Shown here piece by piece: positions 22,388 to 29,654 of a stretch of DNA of 33,353 bases. Below the pieces are notes generated by a model, which saw only the letters and a list, made by a program, of their open reading frames with translations, was not told the DNA's origin and did no database searches. The DNA comes from a virus. The translations under genes and the position numbers were made by a program. The stretch is from positions 1 to 33,353 of IMG/VR virus record IMGVR_UViG_3300037840_000392; one strand, written 5' to 3'. The first letter of the stretch is position 1; the number at the start of each line of letters is the position of its first letter.

Positions 22388-23881
22388 ATGGCTAGTTTTC
22401 AACAATACAATATTTCACCCTGGTTAACTCCAGTTCGTCTATGTTCAAATGTTAACGTTTCCGGTACGTATAATAATGGTGCTCAAAATAATGGTGTTGG
22501 AGCAACGCTTACTGTTGCTGCAAGTTCATTAACTGTTGACAGCGTTGTTGCCGCAGTTGGTGACCGAATTTTATTGCAAGGACAGACATCAGCCAATCAA
22601 AATGGTGTTTATGTCGTTTTAAGTATTGGTACAACTGTTGTGTTGCAACGTGCTGCTGATCAACAAAGTATTGAACAATTTAAAACAGGACAATATGTAA
22701 CAGTTGGCGCTGGTACTGCATTGGGAGGCACAGCTTTCGTATTGGTTGAATCTTTGCCCGCAATATTAGGTATTAATAATCAAAGCTGGATAGATGCATC
22801 TTCTGCAGGAAATATAACATTACCAACCATTGCAAATCATCTTGCTGTATTTACCGGTACTGCTGGTCAAATGGGCGAAGATGTTGCAACGGCAATTAAT
22901 GGCGGCAATATTCAAGCGGGTCTTTCTGGAACAGCTGGAACGTTGGGATCATTTCCAGCGGCTGCAACTAGTGGTGAACTACTTTTAGCTGCAGTTACTA
23001 ATAGTGCTGGTAATTTTAATACTACAATTAGTAATGCTTCATCGGTTGGCCAATCGCAAGTAGTTTCTATTCCAGATAGCGGATCTGCAACTGCTAATTT
23101 CATTTTAAGTAAAAGTTCGTCAGCGACTCAGCATATCACGTCAGGAAATTTACAAGTTGATGCTGGAAATCTTATTGCTGGACTTGCAACGGGCGGACAA
23201 ATTGGTACATTGCAGTTATTTCCAACGACAACAACGACAGGTAGTTTACGTTTAATTTCCGCAGCTAACGGCGGCAATTTTAACGTTGACATTACTAATG
23301 CATCATTTGGCCAAGCAACTGTAATTACAATTGCTGATCCAGGTGCAGCTACTGCTAAGCCTTTAATTAGTGGTGCTGCTGTTGTTTCTGGTAATTTCCC
23401 GCAATTTAGCGGAACAGCCGGATTAGTTGTTGATAGCGCGCTTGCTGTTAATAAAGTTTTATTTAGCGGTATTGCATCGCCTGACCAATCACCTGATCTC
23501 GTATCATTTGATGTTACGGTTGGCCAAGCTGCGCTTGCTGCTGGTGGTTCTGTTACTCTTGTCACATCAAGTGGTTCCAAACAATACAAGATACGTCAGT
23601 TATTTTTAAATTCTGGTGGTACAAACTTCTCTGGTGGCGGTGGCGATAGATTAGGGCAAGTAACAGATGGAACAACTGTCTATTCAGTAGTACCTGCTGC
23701 CAATATGCAGGCACTCACGAATACAGTTTGGGGTGGCACTGCAATTCCATTCCCAGCATCTGCTGCTATCTTTACTTCAACTGTTGCTGGTGCCAACTTA
23801 AGCTTCAAATATTCTGGCGGTGCTACAGATTATACTGCTGGATCATTGCGTATCAGTGGCATTGTTGAACGTGTTGCTTAA
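22388..23881 (+). CDS. Tail fibre protein (497 aa)
   Basis: The 497-aa fibre starts with a module (RLCSNVNVSGTYNNG, then VDSVVAAVGDRILLQGQTSA, DQQSIEQFKTGQYVTVGAGT) clearly related to the preceding 141-aa gene. After it come tandem shaft repeats such as GELLLAAVTNSAGNFNTTIS and GSLRLISAANGGNFNVDITN, two copies of about 100 residues, and a beta C-terminus (FSGGGGDRLGQVTDGTTVYS ... YTAGSLRISGIVERV). Such repeats are typical of trimeric shafts. A strong AAAAGGAG precedes the ATG; a hairpin lies just after the stop. Confidence 0.75.
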   Translation: MASFQQYNISPWLTPVRLCSNVNVSGTYNNGAQNNGVGATLTVAASSLTVDSVVAAVGDRILLQGQTSANQNGVYVVLSIGTTVVLQRAADQQSIEQFKTGQYVTVGAGTALGGTAFVLVESLPAILGINNQSWIDASSAGNITLPTIANHLAVFTGTAGQMGEDVATAINGGNIQAGLSGTAGTLGSFPAAATSGELLLAAVTNSAGNFNTTISNASSVGQSQVVSIPDSGSATANFILSKSSSATQHITSGNLQVDAGNLIAGLATGGQIGTLQLFPTTTTTGSLRLISAANGGNFNVDITNASFGQATVITIADPGAATAKPLISGAAVVSGNFPQFSGTAGLVVDSALAVNKVLFSGIASPDQSPDLVSFDVTVGQAALAAGGSVTLVTSSGSKQYKIRQLFLNSGGTNFSGGGGDRLGQVTDGTTVYSVVPAANMQALTNTVWGGTAIPFPASAAIFTSTVAGANLSFKYSGGATDYTAGSLRISGIVERVA

Positions 23882-23890
23882 TGATTAATA

Positions 23891-23928
23891 TTTTGAAATA
23901 GGGGAAGATTTATCTTCCCCTATCAAAA
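23891..23928. terminator. Strong intergenic hairpin after fibre gene
   Basis: A 12-bp perfect inverted repeat, 23898-23909 with 23912-23923, carries GGGG/CCCC and a 2-base loop. TTTTGA (23891-23896) continues with TCAAAA (23923-23928), offset by a 2-base bulge. No clear T-run follows, so it may be a weak terminator or an RNA-stabilising end. Its outer arm competes with the next hairpin. Confidence 0.65.
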
Positions 23929-23944
23929 TAAATGGAATTATTTT
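23925..23944 (+). promoter_or_regulatory. Hairpin with Shine-Dalgarno-like loop
   Basis: AAAATAA (23925-23931) pairs perfectly with TTATTTT (23938-23944) around loop ATGGAA; ATG 23945 follows directly. It shares bases 23925-23928 with the outer arm of the preceding hairpin, so both cannot be fully formed. Confidence 0.5.
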
Positions 23945-24085
23945 ATGAATTGGGCATCAGGATTTATTACTCAAATAATTTACGCAACATTGGCAAATTC
24001 TGTTGATGATTCATTTGCTCTTTTAACAGAAAACAGCCTCAATATATTAACTGAAACTGGATTTGATATAGATATCGAACATTAA
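23945..24085 (+). CDS. Small hypothetical protein (46 aa)
   Basis: The short ORF between two fibre genes encodes 46 residues (MNWASGFITQIIYATLANSV, then FALLTENSLNILTETGFDID). It could be a small fibre-associated peptide. It is acidic, with no cysteine or clear membrane segment. A hairpin with a GGA loop abuts the ATG and the next fibre gene follows 21 nt after the stop. No family is recognised. Confidence 0.55.
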   Translation: MNWASGFITQIIYATLANSVDDSFALLTENSLNILTETGFDIDIEH

Positions 24086-24105
24086 ATTTCATAAGGATAT
24101 GAAAT
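24086..24105 (+). promoter_or_regulatory. Hairpin with Shine-Dalgarno in loop (fibre)
   Basis: ATTTCATA (24086-24093) and TATGAAAT (24098-24105) pair perfectly with tetraloop AGGA; ATG 24107 is 1 nt downstream. Compared with the portal hairpin the only change is a C-G pair replaced by T-A, a compensatory double change. Confidence 0.75.
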
Positions 24106-24106
24106 C

Positions 24107-24991
24107 ATGGCAGGAATTAAAATTTCGGCACTTCCAGCGGTACCATCAGCCGCAACGACTGATATTTTTCCTGTCGTTCAAGGTGGCGTTACATATAAAG
24201 AAACATTAGCACAAGTTCAAACAGCATTTGGATTTACTGGTGGTATATTACAAATGTCTGCTGGTGGCACTGCTGCAAATCTTGCAGCTGATAATGGTGC
24301 TATTGTTTATTCTACGGCTTCGGCATTAGCATTATTAGCTCATACCGCAACTGCAAATCAAGTAGTCTTATCTGGTGCTGCTAGTGCTCCATCATTTTCA
24401 ACAGCAACTTATCCTGTAACTACCACAATTAATCAATTGCTTTTTTCAACCAGTAATAATGTTATTGGAGCATTAACAGCAGCAAATAGTGCTTCTTTAG
24501 TATCAACAAGCGCTGGCGTTCCTATTTGGTCAAGCTCGATGACAAATGGACAAGTCATTTTAGGATCTACTGGAGCAACGCCTGTTGCTGCAACTATTGG
24601 CTCAAGTGGAAATATATCTCTTACAACAGGCGCGGGAACATTAAGTATCGGAACATCAGGATTTGCAAGCTTTGTTTGGAATGATTTACCAGGAACATCT
24701 GTTACAGCATCTGGCAATAATGGATATATTATTTCTAATGCTGGTCAATCAACAGTAACAATTGCAGCAACTGTTACTGAAGGTTCTATTATCGCTATTG
24801 CAGGAAAAGGCGCTGCAGGTTGGATATTGCAAGCAAATGCTGGACAAACTATCCATTTTGGAAGTTCTGCAACAAGTGTTGCTGGATCATTAACATCTAC
24901 TAATCAATGGGATTGTGTAGAAGTAATTTGTGTTACTGCTAATACGACTTTTACTGTTAAAAGTGCTGTTGGTAATTTAACAGTAGCTTAA
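24107..24991 (+). CDS. Tail fibre protein (294 aa)
   Basis: The 294-aa fibre begins with a short adaptor often seen in phage fibres (AGIKISALPAVPSAATTDIF, then PVVQGGVTYKETLAQVQTAF). It continues with GGTAANLAADNGAIVYSTAS ... ATANQVVLSGAASAPSFST. A similar block (GGTNASLTASNGGIFYSTAS) occurs in the fibre gene at 25016, so the two share a shaft module. The C-terminal 90 residues are a beta domain (GSIIAIAGKGAAGWILQANA). Ser/Thr/Ala/Gly richness fits an extended trimeric fibre. Confidence 0.75.
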   Translation: MAGIKISALPAVPSAATTDIFPVVQGGVTYKETLAQVQTAFGFTGGILQMSAGGTAANLAADNGAIVYSTASALALLAHTATANQVVLSGAASAPSFSTATYPVTTTINQLLFSTSNNVIGALTAANSASLVSTSAGVPIWSSSMTNGQVILGSTGATPVAATIGSSGNISLTTGAGTLSIGTSGFASFVWNDLPGTSVTASGNNGYIISNAGQSTVTIAATVTEGSIIAIAGKGAAGWILQANAGQTIHFGSSATSVAGSLTSTNQWDCVEVICVTANTTFTVKSAVGNLTVA

Positions 24992-24993
24992 TT

Positions 24994-25013
24994 TTAATAA
25001 AAGGAATTATTAA
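24994..25013 (+). promoter_or_regulatory. Hairpin with Shine-Dalgarno in loop
   Basis: TTAATAA (24994-25000) pairs perfectly with TTATTAA (25007-25013) around loop AAGGAA; ATG 25016 is 2 nt downstream. All pairs are A-T, so stability is low, but loop and spacing match the series. Confidence 0.5.
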
Positions 25014-25015
25014 TT

Positions 25016-26410
25016 ATGGCAACAAATAATAGTATTAATGATACTGAAGTGCCACCTTATCTAGCAAAAGCAGGCGGAACAATGGCTGGCGCTATTAATA
25101 TGGGAAGCCATCAAATTAATGCTGTGTCTGATCCAACACTTGCTCAAGATGCCGCTACTAAAAATTATGTCGATTTAAATGCACTTAATGGAACATCTGT
25201 TTACGCAGCAACAACCGGTAATTTAACAGTTACTCAATCAGGCGCAGGTGTTGGTGCTACATTAACAAATAATGGCGCTCAAGCAACATTTGCTCTAGAT
25301 GGTGTAAATCCTCCTCTTAATTCAAATGTATTAGTAAAAAATTTAGCCGCTCCTCAGAACGAAGGAATTTATACCGTAACCAATGTAGGATCTGGTGCTT
25401 CTAATTGGGTTTTAACGCGAGCAAATTTTTATGATACAACAACTGATATTAACAGTACGGGTTTAATTGTAATTCAGAATGGTTCAACGCTTGCTGGAAC
25501 CGCTTGGTATAATGCTGCAACAATTGTAACTGTCGATACAACTGCTTTTAGTTTTTCTCAATTTGGTAATATCGTATTTCCAATTACACTTGCAAATGGT
25601 GGAACTAATGCGAGTTTGACAGCTAGTAATGGCGGTATATTTTATTCAACAGCTTCAGCTGGCGCAATTCTTGGTGGAACTGCAACTGCAGGTCTTGCTT
25701 TATTGTCAGGTTCTAGTACTACTCCTTCTTGGTCGACAAAACCACCAATTACTCAAGTCAATCCTGTTATTTTAACTTCTACGCAAACATATACGCCGAC
25801 TGCTGGAACAAAATTTGCTCTTGTTAAAATTTGTGGTGGAGGTGGCGGATCTGGAGGATGCGCAGGCACTGCTGCGCAAGCAGCCGCAAGTAGTGGCGGC
25901 GCTGGCGCTGGATATTGCGAAAAATTATATACAATTGCTGGAATTGGAGCGAACGCTGCTCTTGTAATAGGTGCTGCTGGATCTGCTGGTTCATCCGGAA
26001 ACAATGCGGGTGGTAATGGCGGAAACAGTACATTTACTCCTGCCGGTGGCGGAGGAATTTTGACAGCTAATGGTGGAGCAGGAGGATCAGGAAGTGCTTC
26101 TACTGGAACAGTTCAACAACAGAATGGATCAACAGGCGGCACTGCTAGTGGAGGAGATATAAATATTCCTGGTGGTGGAGGGATGCCTGGATGGGTTTTT
26201 GTTGGTTCAACTGGAGCTGTGTTACCAGGAAATGGTGGTAATTCTTTTTTTGCAACTACTTCAGTCAATGCAGGATCTCAAGTAGGAGCAGTTGGAAATG
26301 GTTTTGGCGGTGGAGGTTCTGGTAGTCAAGTATCAAATGCAAATACCAATGTTACTGGAGCGGCTGGTACAATTGGGATATGTTATATAACTGAATATAT
26401 TTCTGTTTAA
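25016..26410 (+). CDS. Glycine-rich tail fibre / receptor-binding protein (464 aa)
   Basis: The 464-aa protein has three parts. An N-terminal module (GGTMAGAINMGSHQINAVSD, then DAATKNYVDLNALNG) is common in fibres. A middle module (PPLNSNVLVKNLAAPQNEG and IYTVTNVGSG) is a diverged copy of the one at 21941 and 22388, followed by the NGGTNASLTASNGG block shared with 24107. A C-terminal glycine-rich domain follows (ICGGGGGSGGCAGTAAQAAA, GGGMPGWVF, GFGGGGSGSQVS). Poly-Gly domains of this kind occur in phage adhesins, where loops determine receptor choice. It is the best candidate for host-range determinant. Confidence 0.78.
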   Translation: MATNNSINDTEVPPYLAKAGGTMAGAINMGSHQINAVSDPTLAQDAATKNYVDLNALNGTSVYAATTGNLTVTQSGAGVGATLTNNGAQATFALDGVNPPLNSNVLVKNLAAPQNEGIYTVTNVGSGASNWVLTRANFYDTTTDINSTGLIVIQNGSTLAGTAWYNAATIVTVDTTAFSFSQFGNIVFPITLANGGTNASLTASNGGIFYSTASAGAILGGTATAGLALLSGSSTTPSWSTKPPITQVNPVILTSTQTYTPTAGTKFALVKICGGGGGSGGCAGTAAQAAASSGGAGAGYCEKLYTIAGIGANAALVIGAAGSAGSSGNNAGGNGGNSTFTPAGGGGILTANGGAGGSGSASTGTVQQQNGSTGGTASGGDINIPGGGGMPGWVFVGSTGAVLPGNGGNSFFATTSVNAGSQVGAVGNGFGGGGSGSQVSNANTNVTGAAGTIGICYITEYISV

Positions 26411-26431
26411 GATATATAATGATTTTTTAAA

Positions 26432-26449
26432 TTAATTTAAGGAAATTAA
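26432..26449 (+). promoter_or_regulatory. Hairpin with Shine-Dalgarno in loop
   Basis: TTAATTT (26432-26438) pairs perfectly with AAATTAA (26443-26449); the loop AAGG is the core of the Shine-Dalgarno. ATG 26451 is 1 nt downstream. Confidence 0.55.
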
Positions 26450-26450
26450 A

Positions 26451-26606
26451 ATGGCTCGTCAACCAGATCATCATAAAAAAGCTTCTGCACATATGGAAAA
26501 AGCGGCGCATCATCATGCTAAAGCTAAAGAACATATGGAAAAAGTTCATGAGGCTAAGGAAGTAAAAGTTATTAAGAAATTGAGTAAGATGCATAAGAAA
26601 AAGTAA
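26451..26606 (+). CDS. His/Lys-rich small protein (51 aa)
   Basis: The 51-aa protein is extremely basic and His-rich, with an internal repeat: HHKKASAHMEKAAHHH, then AKAKEHMEKVHEAKE. It has no hydrophobic segment. Metal or nucleic-acid binding is possible, but no family is recognised. It is the last plus-strand gene, with a Shine-Dalgarno hairpin in front and the two-way terminator 10 nt after. Confidence 0.62.
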   Translation: MARQPDHHKKASAHMEKAAHHHAKAKEHMEKVHEAKEVKVIKKLSKMHKKK

Positions 26607-26615
26607 TAATGTTGA

Positions 26616-26639
26616 AAAGGAGGAATAAATTCCTCCTTT
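26616..26639. terminator. Bidirectional terminator between convergent gene blocks
   Basis: AAAGGAGGAA (26616-26625) and TTCCTCCTTT (26630-26639) form a perfect 10-bp stem with loop TAAA. The stem ends in T residues on either strand (CCTTT on plus, CCTTTTC on minus), so it can stop the plus-strand fibre transcripts and the minus-strand tRNA transcript. The only convergent gene boundary lies here. Confidence 0.85.
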
Positions 26640-26647
26640 AAAATTTA

Positions 26648-26720
26648 TGCCCAAGATTGGAATCGAACCAACGACCTATTCGTTACGAGTGAATTGCTCT
26701 ACCAACTGAGCTACTTGGGC
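26648..26720 (-). tRNA. tRNA-Thr(CGU)
   Basis: The minus strand folds as a 73-nt tRNA: acceptor GCCCAAG/CTTGGGC, D arm GCTC-AGTTGGTA-GAGC, anticodon loop CTCGTAA (anticodon CGT, reading ACG), 5-nt variable loop, and T arm GTTGG-TTCGATT-CCAAT. The anticodon stem keeps four pairs; the closing one is an A-C mismatch. No CCA is encoded, so the host must add it. The 5' ten bases overlap the end of the upstream minus-strand gene. Confidence 0.93.
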
Positions 26721-26971
26721 GAAGATTTTAATTTCTTATCCCTGTATCTCTTGTTTCGTTCCTTCTGCATTTCAGGTTTTTCTTTATAATGTTCTGTTTT
26801 TTTGTTTTTATAATATTCTTTATTTTTATCTCTATAATTTTTTGAATATTTTTTATCTTTTTCTTTTTGACAAAGTTTACAACGAATATATTCACGCTTT
26901 TTTATTGTAATTATTCTAATTGATTCACCAGATAAAAATCCATGGATATCGCAATTAAATTTATCCAACAT
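26711..26971 (-). CDS. Zinc-ribbon, lysine-rich protein (86 aa), possible truncated HNH-type nuclease
   Basis: The 86-aa protein has C7 and H10 near the start and CKLC at 31-34, then a long Lys/Tyr/Asn-rich helix (KDKKYSKNYRDKNKEYYKNK). That opening (C..C followed by Y..Y..N.E) is typical of phage HNH/endonuclease VII proteins, but the nuclease core is missing. Its last codons CCC AAG TAG lie within the tRNA-Thr; the stop codon is tRNA positions 8-10. This suggests a gene truncated by, or adapted to, the tRNA. It overlaps the upstream gene by 11 nt. Activity is not claimed. Confidence 0.65.
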   Translation of the reverse strand: MLDKFNCDIHGFLSGESIRIITIKKREYIRCKLCQKEKDKKYSKNYRDKNKEYYKNKKTEHYKEKPEMQKERNKRYRDKKLKSSPK

Positions 26972-27146
26972 ATCTATTCAATGCTTTCATAAATTCTTTT
27001 CCGTCTTTTGTAAGGGAAGATAATGTAAGTGGAGTATGCCAATTTTTTGTTTCTTTCATAAAAATTCTAATATCCTTACTAACTTTATCTACAAATGCTA
27101 TTTGCTCCATATCTATATAAAAAGTATCTGTTATTTTTTGTAGCAT
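26961..27146 (-). CDS. Hypothetical protein (61 aa)
   Basis: The 61-aa protein (ITDTFYIDMEQIAFVDKVSK, then IFMKETKNWHTPLTLSSLTK) starts behind TTTTGGAGAATG. It lies in a series of short minus-strand genes with overlapping or close ends. No family is recognised. It has a mixed alpha/beta pattern and no membrane segment. Confidence 0.58.
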   Translation of the reverse strand: MLQKITDTFYIDMEQIAFVDKVSKDIRIFMKETKNWHTPLTLSSLTKDGKEFMKALNRYVG

Positions 27147-27167
27147 TATTCATTCTCCAAAAATAAA

Positions 27168-27404
27168 TTATTTTAAGGCATCTTCTTCTAAATATTTTCT
27201 ATAATTACCAATTGCTTCATAAATTTGATCTACTGAAGCTTCTTCAATTAAATAGGCTATTTGCCGTAAATGTCTTTGTAGTAAATTCTCAGTTATAGTT
27301 TCTGGAACAAACCAAACTTCTTTATCTGTTGCTTGAATAGCAATATATTTTTCTAAAGCTTCAAGTTTTTTTATATTAATTATTTGCTGTATAGTGGCTT
27401 GCAT
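27168..27404 (-). CDS. Hypothetical protein (78 aa)
   Basis: From ATG 27404 (GGAAGGAAT upstream) the helical 78-aa product begins MQATIQQIINIKKLEALEKY and continues with VPETITENLLQRHLRQIAYL. No cysteines or membrane segment are seen, and I do not recognise it. A longer frame from 27440 lies inside the upstream gene and has no ribosome site. It starts 4 nt after that gene. Confidence 0.6.
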   Translation of the reverse strand: MQATIQQIINIKKLEALEKYIAIQATDKEVWFVPETITENLLQRHLRQIAYLIEEASVDQIYEAIGNYRKYLEEDALK

Positions 27405-27408
27405 TATT

Positions 27409-27915
27409 TTATTCCTTCCCTTTAAAATCCTTAACACCAATTAAATTATTTTCTATTAAATAAATTAATGTTTGTGCTAGGCAATCCGATAAATTTTCAC
27501 CATAAATATTTGGCTTAATTACTTTTAGATTAAAAAATATACTTTCCGGATTGAATTCCATTGTATCGCAATGATAATTTACAATATATCTTATATTTGA
27601 AGATGATCTTTTAATAAGATTAAACCAAAAACCATTGAATGGTTCATCTTTTTTAATGTCTACAAAAGCAGGCAATAATTCGAAAAGTTCACCGGCTGTG
27701 AATGCTGAGTATAATGATTCTATTTTTTCTGGATGATCGCAACATCCAAGACAAATATCTGTGAAATATTCTTTATTTTTATAAAGACAATTAAGTTCAT
27801 TATATTTTGTTATTAATTTTTCATTTCCATAATAAAAATAACTTTCTTGTTTTACCTCTAATTCTTTTAATTTTTTAGAAAGGTCTAATGAACATACCAA
27901 CTCTTCAATTTCCAC
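27409..27915 (-). CDS. Hypothetical phage protein (168 aa)
   Basis: The 168-aa protein begins MEIEELVCSLDLSKKLKELE, then VKQESYFYYGN. The LSKKLKELGV-x-QES-x-FYY opening is frequent in small phage proteins of unknown function; the C-terminus (LSDCLAQTLIYLIENNLI) is a helical element also common there. Two adjacent cysteines (LGCCDHPEK) occur mid-protein. The start is GTG 27915 with GGAG upstream. It is in the small-gene operon downstream of rtcB. No activity is assigned. Confidence 0.65.
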   Translation of the reverse strand: MEIEELVCSLDLSKKLKELEVKQESYFYYGNEKLITKYNELNCLYKNKEYFTDICLGCCDHPEKIESLYSAFTAGELFELLPAFVDIKKDEPFNGFWFNLIKRSSSNIRYIVNYHCDTMEFNPESIFFNLKVIKPNIYGENLSDCLAQTLIYLIENNLIGVKDFKGKE

Positions 27916-27984
27916 TATTAATCTCCAAAACTATTCTTTTATGCTTTCTTCCATTTATTCTTTCTTTATGTTTTTTTAGCGTTA

Positions 27985-28131
27985 TTAATTCATTTTTAAC
28001 GTAATCTTTTTCATAGTTTCTTTATATTCAATTACAATTTCGATAATCAAATCAAAAGCTGTATCAAAGCCATCTATTTGACCTTTCTTATAAGATTTAG
28101 ATATTAATTCTGATAATTCTTCTTCCGTCAT
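27985..28131 (-). CDS. Small hypothetical protein (48 aa)
   Basis: The short ORF encodes 48 acidic, helical residues (TEEELSELISKSYKKGQIDG, then FDTAFDLIIEIVIEYKE). ATGA coupling to the upstream gene and GAGG 6 nt before the ATG support translation. About 70 bases between its end and the next minus-strand gene hold nothing I recognise. No family is recognised. Confidence 0.6.
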   Translation of the reverse strand: MTEEELSELISKSYKKGQIDGFDTAFDLIIEIVIEYKETMKKITLKMN

Positions 28132-28322
28132 AAATACCTCAAATTCAATGGCATTATTTCGCACATATTTTGTATTAATTCTCTATCAAGAATTGCAAGG
28201 CTATTTTCTAGTTCATGAATTATTATTTCTTTTCCAGTTGGATTATTTTTAAGTTGCGCAAGTAGGATTTCTAATATTTTGCAGTTATAATTTTTTGTGT
28301 CTAATTTTATTTTATTATTCAT
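28128..28322 (-). CDS. Small hypothetical protein (64 aa)
   Basis: From ATG 28322 the 64-aa helical protein (IKLDTKNYNCKILEILLAQL, then GKEIIIHELENSLAILDREL) begins in an ATGA overlap with the upstream gene and ends in an ATGA overlap with the downstream one. A GTG four codons upstream is possible, but the overlap favours the ATG. Three genes are therefore coupled head to tail. No family is recognised. Confidence 0.62.
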   Translation of the reverse strand: MNNKIKLDTKNYNCKILEILLAQLKNNPTGKEIIIHELENSLAILDRELIQNMCEIMPLNLRYL

Positions 28323-28486
28323 AATATTACGCACATACTATTTATTATTTTAATTTCTTCAGGATTATTTCTATCTAATCGAGTTAATGATTTTTTACGG
28401 AAAAATCTTGATTCATTGGGTTTTGTCTTTACTTCTTGGATTGTTATTGGGTCATAGTGTTTTAGTTTTTTTGTTCTTGCTTTCAT
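28319..28486 (-). CDS. Small basic protein (55 aa)
   Basis: The short ORF starts at ATG 28486, just downstream of the rtcB stop, with AAAGGA overlapping that stop. It encodes 55 basic residues (MKARTKKLKHYDPITIQEVK, then RFFRKKSLTRLDRNNPEE). Its TGA overlaps the next ATG. The basic N-terminus suggests nucleic-acid contact; no family is recognised. Its position makes it a candidate partner of RtcB, which is inference only. Confidence 0.6.
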   Translation of the reverse strand: MKARTKKLKHYDPITIQEVKTKPNESRFFRKKSLTRLDRNNPEEIKIINSMCVIL

Positions 28487-28489
28487 TGT

Positions 28490-29638
28490 TTATCCTTTAA
28501 TACATAATATTTGTTTCAATGTATGAACAATTTCAACTAAATCTTCTTGATTTTTCATTACTGTATCAATTGATTTGTATGATTCTGGTATTTCATCAAC
28601 AATTCCAATATCTTTTCTACATTCAACACCAGAAGTTTGTTTCAATATATCTTCTAAAGTAAATTTTTTTCTAGCAGCAGTGCGACTCATACTGCGACCA
28701 GCGCCATGGGAGCAAGAACAAAATGAATCTAAGTTACCTTTACCTTTTACGATATATGATTTTGTTCCCATGGAACCAGGAATTATGCCATATTGTCCTT
28801 CGCGAGCTGAAACAGCCCCTTTTCGAGTAATCCATATATTTTTATCGAAATGATTTTCTCTTTGAGTAAAATTATGATGACAATCAACGCGGAACATTAC
28901 CATCGATTCTGTTCCTTTATCTTCGCCATAAATATGGAAAGATATATTTTTTAAAATTCTAATCATCATTTCATTTCTATTTTCTTTTGCATAATCTTGC
29001 GCGTGCAATAAATCTATTAGATATTCCTCAAATTGAAGTGTTCCTTGAGCTAAATAAGATAAATCTGGATCTGGAAGATTTATAAAATATGTTTTCATTA
29101 TTGATTTTGCTTTATCAATGTGAGATTCAGCTAATGTTTTCCCTAGGTTTCTACTTCCACTATGCAACATCACCCAGGCATTATTATCTTCGTCACCACA
29201 AATTTCTATAAAATGATTTCCGCCGCCAAGAGTTCCAATTTGTAACGCTGCTTTTTTGCTTAAATTCATTTTACTGGCAATCATCTCTATTCTTTTATTT
29301 AAATCATTATTAGAATTAAAACCAACAGGAATAGATCTTTCAATTGATGAACGTAATTCATTTAATGAATCACCAAAAATATCAATCTTAAAAGGAAGTT
29401 TTACGGCACACATTCCGCAACCAATGTCCACTCCTACAGCAGCAGGAATAATAGCACCTTGCGTTGCAATTACTGTACCAACAGTAGAGCCTTTTCCGGC
29501 ATGGGCATCTGGCATAACTGCGACATGATGAAAAATAAATGGAAGATTAGCTATATTTTTTAATTGAATAATTGCTTCTTCTTCAATATCATCAGTCCAT
29601 ACTTTTATAGGTCTTAATGTATCAGAAATTATTTGCAT
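28490..29638 (-). CDS. rtcB: RtcB-family RNA ligase
   Basis: The 382-aa protein is a full-length RtcB (E. coli 408 aa). Metal and GTP-site motifs are MPDAHAGKGSTVG, VGVDIGCGM (D71, C74), GTLGGGNHFIEI (H142), MLHSGSRNLG (H159), VDCHHNFTQRE (H254) and SCSHGAGRSMS, whose H311 is the residue guanylated in the family. RtcB joins RNA 2',3'-cyclic or 3'-phosphate ends to 5'-OH ends, the ends left by tRNA-cutting nucleases and self-cleaving ribozymes. Repair of tRNAs cut by host defence is the likely use. All catalytic residues seem present. It follows a roughly 227-nt noncoding leader on the minus strand and starts a run of coupled small genes. Confidence 0.95.
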   Translation of the reverse strand: MQIISDTLRPIKVWTDDIEEEAIIQLKNIANLPFIFHHVAVMPDAHAGKGSTVGTVIATQGAIIPAAVGVDIGCGMCAVKLPFKIDIFGDSLNELRSSIERSIPVGFNSNNDLNKRIEMIASKMNLSKKAALQIGTLGGGNHFIEICGDEDNNAWVMLHSGSRNLGKTLAESHIDKAKSIMKTYFINLPDPDLSYLAQGTLQFEEYLIDLLHAQDYAKENRNEMMIRILKNISFHIYGEDKGTESMVMFRVDCHHNFTQRENHFDKNIWITRKGAVSAREGQYGIIPGSMGTKSYIVKGKGNLDSFCSCSHGAGRSMSRTAARKKFTLEDILKQTSGVECRKDIGIVDEIPESYKSIDTVMKNQEDLVEIVHTLKQILCIKG

Positions 29639-29654
29639 TAATATATTTCCTTAA

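Noticed and set aside
22912-23589. Minus-strand ORFs inside the fibre gene
   Set aside because: They are Pro/Ala-rich antisense frames of a Gly/Thr/Ala-rich coding sequence, without ribosome sites.
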